NCBI GenBank assembly: GCA_050084985.1
Contig: JBITNC010000001.1
Location: forward strand, 54,498,001-54,562,000
Origin: Nageia nagi
Lineage: Eukaryota; Pinophyta
Reading direction: 5' to 3'
DNA length: 64,000 nucleotides
Shown: positions 11,876-23,839 of the stretch, piece by piece
Position numbering within the stretch: position 1 is the first letter of the stretch
How the letters are laid out: each line of letters opens with the position of its first letter
The notes under the pieces: generated by a model
The model's input: only the letters and a program-made list of their open reading frames with translations
Databases searched by the model: none
What the model was told of the DNA's origin: nothing
Position numbers and translations under genes: made by a program

Positions 11876-12664
11876 TATTAGTTGTGGAGCTTGAAATATT
11901 TAGTTAAATCTATTTTGGGAGTTTGGAAGTGCCACTTGAGCTTTTCTAAGTTTGGAAACATGGGGATGTATGTAAGAAGAGTCTATTCTTAGTATTAGAA
12001 CTTGTCTATTGCTATCATTAGCCTTGTAGAACTAGTGGTTGCATGGGATTATGAATTCCTATTTATGTAAGCCTCCATGAGAGGAATTATTATGATTTAT
12101 TAGCTTAAGAGGTCTTGGGTAGTGCATATATTAGAGGATGAATTCTAGGTTTGGGAATCCATAGATTGATAGGAGTACAATGTTGCAGATTGGAACTTGG
12201 AAGTATTATTGGGGCAGGCTTAGCATGGTCAGTGCTATATCAATGTAATGAGAGTACACTATAGATTCTTGGAGATCAAGTTTGTGTATGTTGTGGGTTG
12301 GCCATGGGAGCACATGGAGCTTGGTGTAGAGCTTGTTAGATGTAAAAATGTTATGCATATTGATCACAATATAGTAATTGTATGTGAGTAAGAGAAACTC
12401 ATGGAGAGATATTAGTGGATTTTAGAGAGGAATTTGCAATTGGTTGTGTTGCAAGAATGTTCTTTCATGTATTGTATTGATGCTAATACAAAGGACTAGT
12501 GTTTCTCTAGGGATTTAGCCCACATTGGATGAACCTCATCATATGTTGTGTTATCTCTGATCTTGCATGATTTTGTTGATCTTCTATTTAGTTTAATAGT
12601 TTTTGTTATTATTGATTAAGTTGTTGTTACAAGAGTATTTTATTTTATATGGTGATTCCTAACA
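11876..12664 (+). repeat. Central LTR of C1
   Basis: 789 bp. It starts TATTAGTTGTGGAGC (TG changed to TA) after AGTGGGAGAT and ends GATTCCTAACA before a primer binding site. It serves as the 3' LTR of unit 1 and the 5' LTR of unit 2. Confidence 0.85.
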
Positions 12665-13424
12665 ATTGGTATCAAAGCATGTTGGAATTCAATATGCTTA
12701 TCAAAAGGGTTTCTAGATTGAGTGGAAGCATGACTTAATTTGGAGCTATGATAGAAGATGGATGTTGGTATTTAGGAAAAGTCAAGGCCAAGAAGATTAT
12801 GTTCAAGTGTTTGACATGTTTGAATGGATGATGTTCATCCATGCAAGATTGTTGGTACATGCAACTTGTTTTAATCATACATTAAAATTGTTTGAAATGT
12901 TTTGGATATGTGGTAGGAGATAGTTAGTCACTCCTCTTTACTCTATCTCTTCTATAGTTTTAGATGTATCTTTGATTGGAAAAGATATTTCCAATGTATT
13001 GTTCTTAACTATTGAAGATTGGCCAAGTAATGGGAGAAATGAAGAAATCATGTATCCAGGGATTAGACAATGACACATATCTTGATGCATGAGTTCAAGA
13101 TGTATCACATGATGTGGTTGTGGTAAGTTGTATTGTGTGTGAGCATACTATCAAGGTAGGTATAGTATATGGATCTTATGAATATGGTGATTATTGGATC
13201 ATCATCATGCATGGGTGACTATGAATATGTTGATCACATATTTATGATAGTTAAGATTATGTGTTGCTTGTTAATCATAGGAAAAGTGTGTGAATGACAT
13301 TATGATGGTTTAGAGCATAGATACAACAATTTGCAAGAGTTGACATTCTTTTTTTACTTGAAGATATTCTTCAATGGATGCAACAACAATAAAGTTTCTA
13401 TGTCTCAGTCTCTAAGTGGGAGAT

Positions 13425-14212
13425 TATTAGTTGTGGAGCTTGAAATATTCAGTTAAGTCTATTTTGGGAGTTTGGAAGTTCCACTTGAGATTTTCTAAGT
13501 TTGGAAACATGGGGATGTATGTAAAAAGAGTCTATTATTAGTATTATATCTTGTCTATTACTATTATTAGCCTTGTACATCTAATGGTTGCATAGGATTA
13601 TGAATTCCAATTTATGTAAGCCTCCATGAGAGTAATTATTACGAGATTGATTATCTTAAGAGGTCTTGGGTAGTGCATATATTAGAGTATGAATTCTAGG
13701 TTTGGGAATTCATAGATTGATAGGAGTACAATATTGAGGATTGGAACATGGTAGTATTATTGGGGTAGGATCAACATGGTCAATGCTAGATCAATGTAAT
13801 GAGAGTACACTCTAGATCCTTAGAGATCAAGTATGTGTATGTTGTGGGTTGGCCATGGGAGCACATGGAGCTTGGTGTAGAGCTTATTATATGTAAAGGT
13901 GTTATGCATGTTGATCATGGTATAGTAATTGTATGTGAGTAAGAGAAACTCATGGATTTATGCTAGTGGATTTTAGAGAGGAAGTTGCAATTGGTTGTGT
14001 TGTAAGAATGTTCTTTCATGTATTGTATTATGCTAACACAAAGGACTAGTGTTTCTCTAGGGATGTAGCCCACATTGGATGAACCTTGTTATATGCTGTG
14101 TTATCTATAGTCTTGCATGATTTTGTTAATCTTTTGTATAGTCTAATAGTTTGTGTTATTATTGATTAAGTTGTTTGTTACAAGATGTTTTATTTTATGG
14201 TGATTCCTAACA
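13425..14212 (+). repeat. Right LTR of C1
   Basis: 788 bp, beginning TATTAGTTGTGG and ending GATTCCTAACA. It is followed immediately by LINE reverse-transcriptase sequence (AATGTGCC) and not by a primer binding site, which marks the outer edge of the array. Confidence 0.85.
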
Positions 14213-14519
14213 AATGTGCCATATACAATCTCTCATTAAGGATTCCATTACTTTGATAATTTTATTTGGAAGCCAATGTGCACTTAGCTAGAAGATGGGA
14301 ATGGATCCTAAGATTGAGTTTATCTTAACCATTTTGTTTGCCAAACATAGCCAACTAGCTTCCTAATTGGATAACATTTTCCTCATTTTTGCTATTATGT
14401 TGTTCCAATAATTTCTCGAGTTACCTTTTATCACTAGGGGGAGACCAAGATAAAAATTAGAGAGGGTTGCAATAGTCATGATAGTAGATTGAGAGAATTA
14501 ATGTAGGAATTGGGCTAAG
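14213..14519 (-). pseudogene. LINE reverse transcriptase, C-terminal fragment
   Basis: Continues the LINE ORF2 that breaks at 19226 on the far side of element B. On the minus strand it reads YLGLPLVIKG, a tryptophan-containing NYWNNIIAKM, and HWLPNKIIKVMESLMRD. These are the blocks that follow the catalytic domain in plant L1-type elements (YLGLPLG, SLPIY..., RDFLWGG). It contains stop codons. It ends at C1; the remaining 3' part of the LINE is not in the window. Confidence 0.85.
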
Positions 14520-14524
14520 ATATT

Positions 14525-14998
14525 TGATGGAATTGAAGGATTCCATATAACCAATATCTTCTTAGAGTTTATTCAACAAGAATGTGCCATTCATCCATCT
14601 AGAAAAGGAAAGATACAATCACACAAAAGATAACACATGATGTATAGTGGTTTTTTCATCTCTTGGGAGTACATCCACTTTGAACCATCATTATATTACT
14701 TTCTCAAAAGATAACTCTCTTACAAATTTTTAAGATAATCATTACTACACTTAATCAAGTTTGATCAAGTTATATAATGAGAGAAGTACCTCTCTATTTA
14801 TAAGAACTAACCCACCTTTTAACCTTATTTTTACCCAAGGGGTAAGGTTAAAGGTGTTTTTATATTTATTCTTCTTTTTATTTTTATTTCCTTAATGATT
14901 TAAGGTATCTAAAGATACTTTAAGTATTAAATGAATTTACATTAAAGATAAATATTATATAAGAAATATTACATAATATTACATTACAATTTCCAACA
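14525..14998 (-). repeat. 3' LTR of element B
   Basis: 474 bp, TG...CA ends. On the plus strand it runs from TGATGGAATTGAAGG to CAATTTCCAACA. A minus-strand TATAAATAG box lies near 14795. It pairs with 18759-19220. Confidence 0.92.
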
Positions 14999-15012
14999 CT
15001 CCCCCTTAATGT
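14999..15012 (-). other. Polypurine tract of element B
   Basis: The minus strand reads ATTAAGGGGGAG immediately before the 3' LTR start TGTTGGAAATTG. This confirms the minus orientation. Confidence 0.85.
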
Positions 15013-15774
15013 AAAATTGGGTAGAGAGTCGAAAAGATAAAGAAGAGAAACTAAGAGAAAATTCTCCTCCAAGAGATACAAGTGAAGATGAAATTTTTTT
15101 ACATCTTTGAGAAAGTAATAGAATATATATGGGTTTACAATGGCTCAACTACTTAACTATTTTAATAAATAGTTTTACAATACAATCATTAACAAAAAAA
15201 ATAGTTTCTTTATACAAGAGTAGTCATTCAACAACATATTGATATGAAGAGCCTCTATGAGCCTGCATACTTGAAGTAACTTGCAATCTCAAGAAGAACC
15301 TACAAGCTACAAGTAGCTCAAAAAATAAGATCAACTAGATACATCATATATACACATATAAGATAGATGTCATCCATAAATTGATTAAATATACCAAGTC
15401 ATCACATATGCATAATCAACCAAATAATATTAATGCATTCTCAACCAATGATATAAAAACATATCATCAATCTTTATTAAAAAAAATTATTTTTGATTTT
15501 TGTGTTTATTTATATATATATTTTTAAATCATTATTCTATATTTATTGAGAGTATATGAAGGTGTCATCATAACATAATATTTCATAATTTAATTCTCTC
15601 CCTTGATAGCAATCTCATCAAAGAAATACTTATGTGACCATGCTAGCTTAACCATGTCACAAATGATCAAAAAAATATATAACTAAACCACAAGTTTAGA
15701 TTTTTAAGCCACATATGACAACTTGACCAAACACAAAGTCAAGATTTACAAAGCATAAGCCACAAACTAAATAA

Positions 15775-16290
15775 ACTTGACTTTACCAAGAGTGAGTCAA
15801 GATGTAACAATAAATAAACTTAACTTTACCAAGAGTGATTCAAGATGCCACAATAAATAAACTTGACTTTATCAAGAGTGATTCAAAATGTCATAATAAG
15901 TAAACTTGGCTTTACCAAGAGTGAGTTAAGATGCCATAATAAGTAAACTTGACTTTACCAAGAGTGAGTTAAGATGCCATAATAAATAAACTTGACTTTA
16001 CCCAAAGTGAGCTAAGATGTCACAATAAATAAACTTGACTTTACCAAGAGTGAGTCAAGATGTCATAATAAATAAACTTGATTTTACTAAGAGTGAGCCA
16101 AGATGCCACAATAAATAAACTTGAATTTACCAACAGTGAGTCAAAATGCCACAATAAATAAACTTGTCTTTATCAAGAGTGAACCAAGATGCCATAATAA
16201 ACAAACTTGACTTTACCAAGAGCAAGTCTAGATGCCATAATAAATAAACTTGACTTTACCAAGTGTGAGCCAAGATTCCATCTTAACAAT
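15775..16290. repeat. 43-bp tandem array, 12 units, in element B
   Basis: Units such as ACTTGACTTTACCAAGAGTG followed by a GTCAAGATGCCACAATAAATAA-type spacer start at 15775, 15818, 15861, 15904 and onward to 16248, with an even 43-bp step. Units differ by a few substitutions and almost no indels. The array sits in the non-coding interior of the element. Confidence 0.9.
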
Positions 16291-18289
16291 GCTACTAGTT
16301 AAGATGTATATGATAAAAAAATGTAGCATTCATCCAACAAGGATGTAATTTTCCATCAAAAATTGTAATGTGGAGAAGGACAAACCTTTTTAACCACTCC
16401 AACATTCAACAATCATGGAGAAGGTTAAACCTTTTTAACCACTCTAAGAATGTAGTTATGGAGAAAGGAAAACCTTTTTAACCACTCTATACACTACAAG
16501 AAGCAATGTGGTAAACAATCCATCATCATGAATCTAACTTTAGAATATGAAAGTAAAATGTGGCAAATAGTGCCTTATAAGTCATCACAAAGATGCTAAG
16601 CTAATACTTATAGTCAAAACCCTCCTAAGGATGAAGTAAGCATTACTTCACTCCTTATTAAGGATAAAATTATCAATGAAGTCTGATTTTGATGGACAAT
16701 AAACACAAATTCCTATCAAAAAATTTACTTCTTGATAAAAAGATGCTTGGATTTTATTTTTTTTCTAGCAATGTGGCATAATTTATCAACATGGATATTC
16801 TTCCAAAAATATGGAAGTAAACAAAATATGGCATAATCCATCAAAGGATATTCTTCCAAAACATGGAAGTAAATTTGGATTTTATACTCCTCCTTAAGAG
16901 TAGCACCATAAAAAAATTGAAGTATATTACAAAACTCTACACATGTAAAGAAAAATGTACATTTCTCAAAGGTACTTGTACACTTCCTTTTCAAACCAAA
17001 ATTAATATTGCATTATCAATATCCTTAATAATACTTGTGAAAAAAGTTTAAAAACTTTTCACTCCAACAAGTATATTAATCAAAGCGCATAAGCAAAAAA
17101 AATTTAAATATTAATGCACAACAATTCTAATGTTGAGTAACTTTACAAACTTTACTCCAATAAGAATGTGTGTACACAAAAAAATTTCCATCCAACTAGG
17201 ATAAAAATAATGTGCATAATTAATAAAGATAGTAATGTTTGAAGAAAGCTTACATAAACTTTTACTTCAAATGATGTGCATAACATTATTATTTTGGAAG
17301 TTCAAAAATTTCTATATTAACCATTGATATAACAAATGCCAATTCATAGTTCAATGCACATAATAAATCTTTATGCAATATAAATTAATCTTAATTTGCA
17401 ACCAAAGGATAGTGCATAAAAATTAGACAAATTTTCATAACGCACATCCACAAGTTTCCATTTTAACATTGTGAAAATTTAATTATCAATATATTGGATA
17501 TTATCAATTAATGTTATCACTTAAATTGATTTTATATGTCCAACATTAAAGAAATTGCAATACTTGCAAAAAATGATTGCATAATAATGGTTGCAATTAA
17601 TTGCTTTATAAATTAACTTTGATATTTCTTTAAAAAATACCAAACAAAACATATGATTTGCAAATTATCATAGTATTACCTTAAAATTTTATCCTAAAAC
17701 TTTAAGAAAATAATTTGATACTTATCAAATACTATATTTACAACATTATTATTTAAAAAAGCTATTAAAGCTAAAAAAAAAATAGATCAAAGTTATAATT
17801 TTCATATAGGATTTAGAAAAATTAGGAAAGGTCACATTCCTTTTCATGAAGTGGAAAAATAAAACTTTTCACATGGTATGTTTAACCAACTAGTGTCCTT
17901 TATATTTAAATACTTTACCAAAAAATTAAAAATTGATGTTAACACTTACTACCACATGGTAAAAATTGGTAAATATAGGATAATTCAATAGGAATGTTTA
18001 CTTTTTAGAAACCATACCCCATTTACTTTTTTTAAGAAAAAATCCATATCCCATGTGCTAAAAAATGGGTAACATGTCCCTTTTTTAAAATCTTTACTTT
18101 TTTTTAAAAAAAAACTTTCCTCTTTTGTTGTTGTTTTTTTAAAAGGATTCTCATTGAAATTATATTAGAGAAAATAAAAGGTTAGTGCAAACTTATCATG
18201 CACTTCAATTGCTTTTCTTTAAAAAAAAACATCTTTTTTTAAAAAACATTTTTTTAAAAAAAAACTTCTCCCTTATTTTTTAATAGGTT

Positions 18290-18480
18290 GTGCATGCATG
18301 CAATAATGCATGATTTTTCATGATGCAATCATGTACATGCATCTTTTTTATGCATGCAATAATGCTTTTTCTTTTCTTTTTTTCATGCATGCAATAATGC
18401 ATGATTTTCTTTTTTATGCATGCAATGCAGATTTTTTATGCATGCAATCAACTTTTTTATGCATGCATGCACTTTAATTT
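18290..18480. repeat. Cluster of palindromic ATGCATGCA motifs
   Basis: At least six blocks of TGCATGCA or longer (for example GCATGCATGCA at both ends), separated by short poly-T and AATAATGCATGATTTT-type spacers. CATGCA is the RY core bound by B3-domain factors of the ABI3/FUS3 type. Whether that matters here is inference. The cluster lies about 300-470 bp inside the 5' LTR of element B. Confidence 0.65.
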
Positions 18481-18743
18481 TACAAATATATTGTAAAAAT
18501 TTACTAACAAAAATTGCATATTAAAGTTACACATTAAGCAATTAAAAAAAAAAAAATCATCTAACAAACCATTGTTAGTAAATAATAATGCATAGCATAA
18601 GAGGGAGCTAGCATGTAAATATAGCAATAAAACAAGGTAGAAGGAAATTTATACCTTCAAGCCCTTTTTTTTACTTCAACAATCTAGATGGAGAGAGAAC
18701 AGGAATGGACCTTCAAGGTTTTTGAAGCGAAGACTCCAAGAAT

Positions 18744-18756
18744 GGTTCTAATACCA
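18744..18756 (-). other. Primer binding site of element B (decayed)
   Basis: The minus strand reads TGGTATTAGAACC two bases beyond the end of the 5' LTR. It matches the tRNA-Met type TGGTATCAGAGC with C-to-T and G-to-A changes. Confidence 0.85.
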
Positions 18757-18758
18757 AT

Positions 18759-19220
18759 TGATGGAATTGAAGGATTCCATATAACCAAATCTCCTTAGAG
18801 TTTCTTCAACAAGAATGTGCCATTTATCCATTTAGCAAAGGAAAAAAATAATCACACAAAAGATAACACACGATGTATAGTGGTTCCTCCATCTCTTGGA
18901 AGTACATCCAGTTTGAACTATCATTCTATTACTTTCTCAAAAGATAACTCTCCTACAAATTCTCAAGACAGCCATTACTATGTTTGATCAAGTTACATAA
19001 TGAGAGGAGAACCTCTCTATTTATAAGAACTAACCCACCCTTTAACCTTCCTTTTACCCAAGGGTAAGGTTAAAGGTGTTTCTATATTTATTCTTCTTTC
19101 TATGTTTATTCCATTAAAGCTTTAAGGTATCCAAAGATACTTTAAGCATTAAATAAATTTACATTAAAGAGAAATATTACATAATAAATATTACACAATA
19201 TTACATTACAATTTCTAACA
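18759..19220 (-). repeat. 5' LTR of element B
   Basis: 462 bp, from TGATGGAATTG to TTTCTAACA on the plus strand. It is adjacent to the primer binding site and followed by the TSD copy ATATT at 19221-19225. Its TATAAATAG box is near 19015. Confidence 0.92.
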
Positions 19221-19225
19221 ATATT

Positions 19226-21446
19226 AAGGTTTATAAGCTTGTATTTGAATATATTTATCTCCTAACCAAAGGCTTATTGAAAACATCTAGAAGATTCAAG
19301 CATTGGTTAAGGGATTGACTTAAAGGAGTGATAGTGAGAAGAGAGTGATAGGAGGATAACAACCATTGAAATAAATACCTCTAATTTTGTTATGATTTTG
19401 GAGTTGGTTGAGACCCCTACCCAAAGCTTCAACAGGGATAGCAAAAGGGGGTCACCATTTCTTATTCCCCATGAATTTTAGAAGTAACCTTTTGGTTCCC
19501 CATTAACAAGGATTGAAAAATGTGAACTTGAGATTGGTGATGAAATCAATTGGATCCAAATGTTGTTAAAACCAATTTTCAACATTATTTAGAAGAGGAA
19601 ACTTGAATTAACCTAATCAAAAGCTTTTTCCATATCTAGTTTGATTAGTAAACCTTTAGTATGTTGATAATTGATTAAGTGAATAAGCTCTTGGATGAAA
19701 TCAATGCTATTAATAAGATATTCCCCCCTAATAAAAACTTTTTATTTTTCTGAAATTATTATAGGAAGAGCCTTTTTCATATAGTTACCAACAACCTCAT
19801 AGATGATTTTGTATACAACATTACATAAGGATATTGACCAAAAAAGATACAATGGTTCTTGCTACATCTTCAACTTTAGGAATAATAATAAGCAAAGTAT
19901 GGTTTAGCTTTCCAAGCATTTATTTTGAGGAGAAAGACTCCTTAACAACCTCAATAATCTCATCTTTGAAAAGAGACCAAAAATATTTGGAAGAATCCAG
20001 GAGGAAAGCCATAAGTCTAAGGGATCTAAAGGGTTTTAATTGGAAAAGTGTTATTTCAATATTTGCATGTTGAATTTGGTTATTTAAAGGTTGATTTTGG
20101 GTTTAATTTATCATATCAAGAATGAATCTTAGCATAAAATCTTAGGCTTTATATCTTGGAGTCTCTTTTTCAGAGAGAAGAGTGTGGAATAATGAAATGA
20201 TGTGGTTATTGATTTTTATATGAAATGGTTAGCCCTTCAGTAGTCTTCAAAGAAGATATTATGTTGTGTGAATGGTGGAGCATAGTGGTCAAATGAAAGT
20301 ATTTGGTATTATTGCCTCCCTCTTGTAGCCATTTTACCTTCGATGTTTGTTTCCATAGCAACTCTTCATTTATAATTACTTTTTGCAATTCATTCATAAG
20401 GTATCTTTACTGGTCATTGAGGGCATTAGATTTCTCTCGTAATAATTGAGAACTTATTTGTTGTAGTTGAGCCTCTAGATTTAACTTGGTTTTAGTCACA
20501 TCCCCAAAATCTATCTTTTTCCAAGTATTTATCTTTCCTTTCAAATTTTGGATTTTTGTATATAATTTATACATTGTTGTATCAAACATGTGGTCCTCCT
20601 CTTAGCATCATTATTTAACTAGTTCATCAAAGGAATCATGGAGAAACCACATTCTCTAAAAATGGAAGGGGGTGGCTTACAATTTAGAATGATATGTCTA
20701 AAATATTTCCACAATTAAATGGTATAAGGCACTAAAAGGAAGAACTTCATATTGAAGTAAGTATTCTCTTTCTATACAATGAAGAGAAGCCACAGAATGG
20801 TCAAGTTTTTCTTAGATCATATATTCATTGGGTTGTTGTTAGACCAAGTATAAAGCCCACTCTTACAAAAGGAAACTTTTAGTTGGATATGATCAATAAA
20901 ATCATTGAAATCATTTGATATGGGATTAAGCTTCCTTGTACCACTTCCTTCTCTCTTAAATACCTAATGATATTAAAATCATCACCAAGAATGCATAGAA
21001 TGATGGCATGGTTTTCAATCTAGTTTGTTATTTGATTGCAAGATTCCTTCTTTTAAATTTGGAGTTGAGGACCATAAACATTCACTAAATTGAATACTTT
21101 GTTAGTATGGAGGCATCTAGCTGTAACCCCTATTTAGTTTGAACACAAAATTCAAGAGTACAATCCACTTGGGTTTTGTCCCAAAGGTATACTAACCTCT
21201 AGATTGACCTTAATAATTACTAATTAGGGTATAAAATGTGGTCTAAAATTTCTTCTTGAATTTATTGAGGATAACATCCTCTATCTTGGATTCTTGAATG
21301 AGAAGAACATCAGCTTTTTAGAGATTACAAGCAATTTTACAATTCCTAGGGTCAAGAGGGATGGAGGCCCCTTACATTCCAAGTGATGATATTCATGGGT
21401 CACCTTGGCATTTTTATAGTGAAGGAATTCCTCAAGCACTGGTGAG
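19226..21446 (-). pseudogene. LINE ORF2: endonuclease and reverse transcriptase, degenerate
   Basis: L1-type ORF2 on the minus strand. It begins at ATG 21396 with MNIITWNVRGL, the first conserved block of the apurinic endonuclease with its Asn. About 35 residues on, after frameshifts, comes LLIQESKIE with the catalytic Glu. The linker before the reverse transcriptase shows KVKWLQEGGNNTKYFH (near 20340). Reverse-transcriptase blocks follow: GLLIKLDMEKAFD near 19630, LVNGEPKGYF near 19535 and GDPL near 19490. The catalytic YADD-like motif is not readable. Many stops are present. The frame breaks at element B and resumes at 14519. The gypsy element D separates it from ORF1. Confidence 0.88.
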
Positions 21447-21451
21447 ATCCA

Positions 21452-22613
21452 TGCCATATCTCCAAAATTATCTAGCATTGTAAATATTATATTTTTGTGT
21501 GTTTGGTCATCATTGAGGGTATTTTTTCATATTTTGTTGTTAATATGGAAGTTATATGGGTTAATAAGTGTGTTTTGTTAAGTCTTATGGTTAGTATATG
21601 TTTTGAGGGAGTTATTTAAGTATTTGGAAGACTATTAGGTTAGACAAAGATATTATTTATAGCCTTTAGTTTGGTATACATTTTTGAAATGCTTTTAAGT
21701 ATTGAAAGAGTCTTTTCCTTTATTGTGTGGACCTCAACATCACTTAAGTGATCTCAATGTAAGATTATATCACAACCCTTAGATCTTAAGTGAATGACAT
21801 TCAATCTCAACCATCCATGGTTAAATATAAGGCTAAGATATATCACCACATTGGGGTGTGAATATAAAAGTGTTTTAGGGTTTCATTTGGAGCACGTTGT
21901 GATTTTGGAATTGTGAATTAGAGAATACTAAGTATTCTTAGGCTCTTAGAGATTGTTGGTAGTGTTTCTAGTATAGAAATTTGGGGTTTCCATTAGAGCA
22001 ATTATAGTGGAGGCTAGACCAAATAGCTATCTACCCATTGGGTATGACAAATCCATTTCAAGATTTGTCATTTATGCTTAAATTATGAAGAGTAATTGGA
22101 ACTGAAGTATAGATCTACCATTAAGGGCAAGATAGAATACATATTGAGTAGGGCCCTAAAGAGTGTGACATCAACCCTAGGAGGTATTTTTGGAGCATTT
22201 TGGTGGCATTTTGTGCCCTAATCCTGATTCCATAATGAGTCATTCAACTTTGGGAAGGTTGGTTGGGTGTCTTTGAGGGTTTTAGAGGGTTTTTGTTTAT
22301 CTCAGAATCATGATTTCCATATCAACAACTAGAATATGTAAAACTTAGGAAATAAGTAATTATAGATATGAAGTGTTTAGAATAGATATGAAGATATCAA
22401 ATTGGTATCAATCCTTTTTGAATACATAATCTACGATTTAGAGGTATTTTAAGGTGCTCTTGTAATTGGAATATCTCATTTTCATGTTGTTATTTGTTGT
22501 AGTTTGTGATAAGGTTGTTTATTGAAGAAAATAAATAAATAAAATCAGAGTTTCAAATATTTATTTTTTTGTTATTTTCCTATGTTTAGTATTTTTGTAT
22601 TTGATTTGTTTCA
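21452..22613 (+). repeat. 5' LTR of element D
   Basis: 1162 bp, beginning TGCCATATCTCC (3' copy TGTAATGTGCCC) and ending TTTGTTTCA. A TATAAAA box lies near 21864. The start was fixed by matching the 27 bases before TGTAAATAT in both copies. Confidence 0.9.
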
Positions 22614-22615
22614 AG

Positions 22616-22627
22616 TGGTATTAGAGC
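22616..22627 (+). other. Primer binding site of element D
   Basis: TGGTATTAGAGC, two bases after the 5' LTR. One change from the tRNA-Met type. Confidence 0.9.
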
Positions 22628-22653
22628 TGGTATCCTACTAGCCTAAGGTTTAG

Positions 22654-23839
22654 TTGATGTTTCATCCATATCAAACCATAAGTAAGGGTAAAAATTCCTT
22701 AGACTTGTTTAGATATGAGGAAATGAGAGAGGAGCAACATAGGGATGAGACACATAGAGAGGATACCATGGCCACATTTCAAAGGACTCAAAATACCATG
22801 TTGAATGTGTTGACTATAATGCAAATATCCCTCTATGAAATGAATACTAATATAAGATAAATGAATGTTAGTACTAGGGACTAAAATGGACCAAAACATC
22901 ATGGAAATAATACATATGTTGAAGGTGAGATTAATACAAATTTGGAAATCCCCATGCCCATGTTTCTTTAGCCCTAATATGAGCAAGAGGATCTAGAAGG
23001 TACATATTAGGATATGGAAGTACTTTGGTTTGATGCTTATATGAACCTACAAGATAGGAGATTGGGGATGAAATTTCATAGAAGTGATAAAGGGAATAAT
23101 CTGTAATATAAAGTGGGAAAGTTGACAATCCCATTTTTTGATGGTAGTGATTAAATTTTTGCTAGGGCTTGGTTGCAAAAAACTGCAATCTTACTTTTCC
23201 CTTAAGCCCACTATGACAAAAAAAGAGGTCATACAATATGCATCCCTTTATCTTGATGGAGTTGCATATAAGTGGTGTCATCATGGCTTACTCACTCAAG
23301 GCCATGAATCCATTGATTATTTTGATTTTTTTTCTACAAAAATATAAGATGATAATAATATTTTTAGTGAATTAGTTTTCATCACACAAAAAGGTTTAGT
23401 TGCTATTTATGTGGAAGAGTTTCAAAAATCTCTATTATGGTGACTAATGTATCAGAACATATGATTTTTAATCTATTTTTGAAGGGTTTATTTGAGCTTA
23501 AGGGGTTAGGCAAAGGCTTTTAAGCCTAATATACTTGATGAAGTAGTTTCTATAGCCTAGACCTTGAATCCTCAATAATTAACAACAACAATAAGTTTGG
23601 ACAATGATCAATGTTTGGATAACAATCCAAATTAAAAAAATCTAGATCCTCATAAACAAGTGGAAGACCATGGAATAAAGTGAACCAGGCCCAAAATAAA
23701 GAATCTCAACTACCAAAAATGCAAAATTGATAGAATCAAAAGTTAGATGAAGCAACTAGAGAACTATAATGCAAAGTTTTATGTTTTTCCTATCATAAAC
23801 CTTAGATACCAAGCCACCAATTCTTGGGAAGGGGAAAAT
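22654..23839 (+). pseudogene. Element D gag remnant
   Basis: Starts at ATG 22654 and continues through several frameshifts. Recognisable blocks are KLTIPFFDGSD near 23115 and, in another frame, ASLYLDGVAYKWCHHGLL with an acidic/aromatic tail (23250-23347). These are typical of the retrotransposon gag domain of Ty3 elements (a fold ending in W..). The frame then runs towards a Cys-poor knuckle near 23800 and is cut by C2 at 23840. Confidence 0.75.

Larger units (their letters stand above)
10744..14212 (+). mobile_element. C1: tandem LTR-internal-LTR-internal-LTR array
   Basis: Multimer of a small non-autonomous LTR retroelement in plus orientation: partial LTR (10744-11122), internal 1 (11123-11875), LTR (11876-12664), internal 2 (12665-13424), LTR (13425-14212). 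The period is about 1549 bp. Each internal segment starts with a tRNA-Met-type primer binding site and ends with a purine tract AGTGGGAGAT directly before the next LTR. That pattern identifies the repeated blocks as true LTRs. No gag or pol is encoded. The right end abuts LINE coding sequence at 14213. The left end is cut by A1. A single complete copy of the same family is at 23840-26061. Confidence 0.85.
14525..19220 (-). mobile_element. Element B: non-coding LTR retrotransposon with perfect TSD
   Basis: Minus-strand element of 4.7 kb with LTRs at 14525-14998 and 18759-19220. A primer binding site abuts the right LTR and a polypurine tract the left one. The TSD ATATT is perfect (14520-14524 and 19221-19225). 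The internal 3.76 kb has no gag or pol coding. It holds a 12-unit 43-bp array, GTTAAAC-type short repeats (16370-16490) and a palindromic ATGCATGCA cluster. It is non-autonomous and must have been mobilised by enzymes in trans. It splits the LINE reverse transcriptase. Its LTR promoter box (TATAAATAG) and the sequence next to the 3' LTR resemble family A, so A and B are probably related. Confidence 0.92.

Noticed and set aside
15775-16290. CRISPR-like regular repeat array
   Set aside because: Repeat and spacer are one continuous 43-bp monomer without unique spacers, in a plant retroelement, so this is a tandem repeat.
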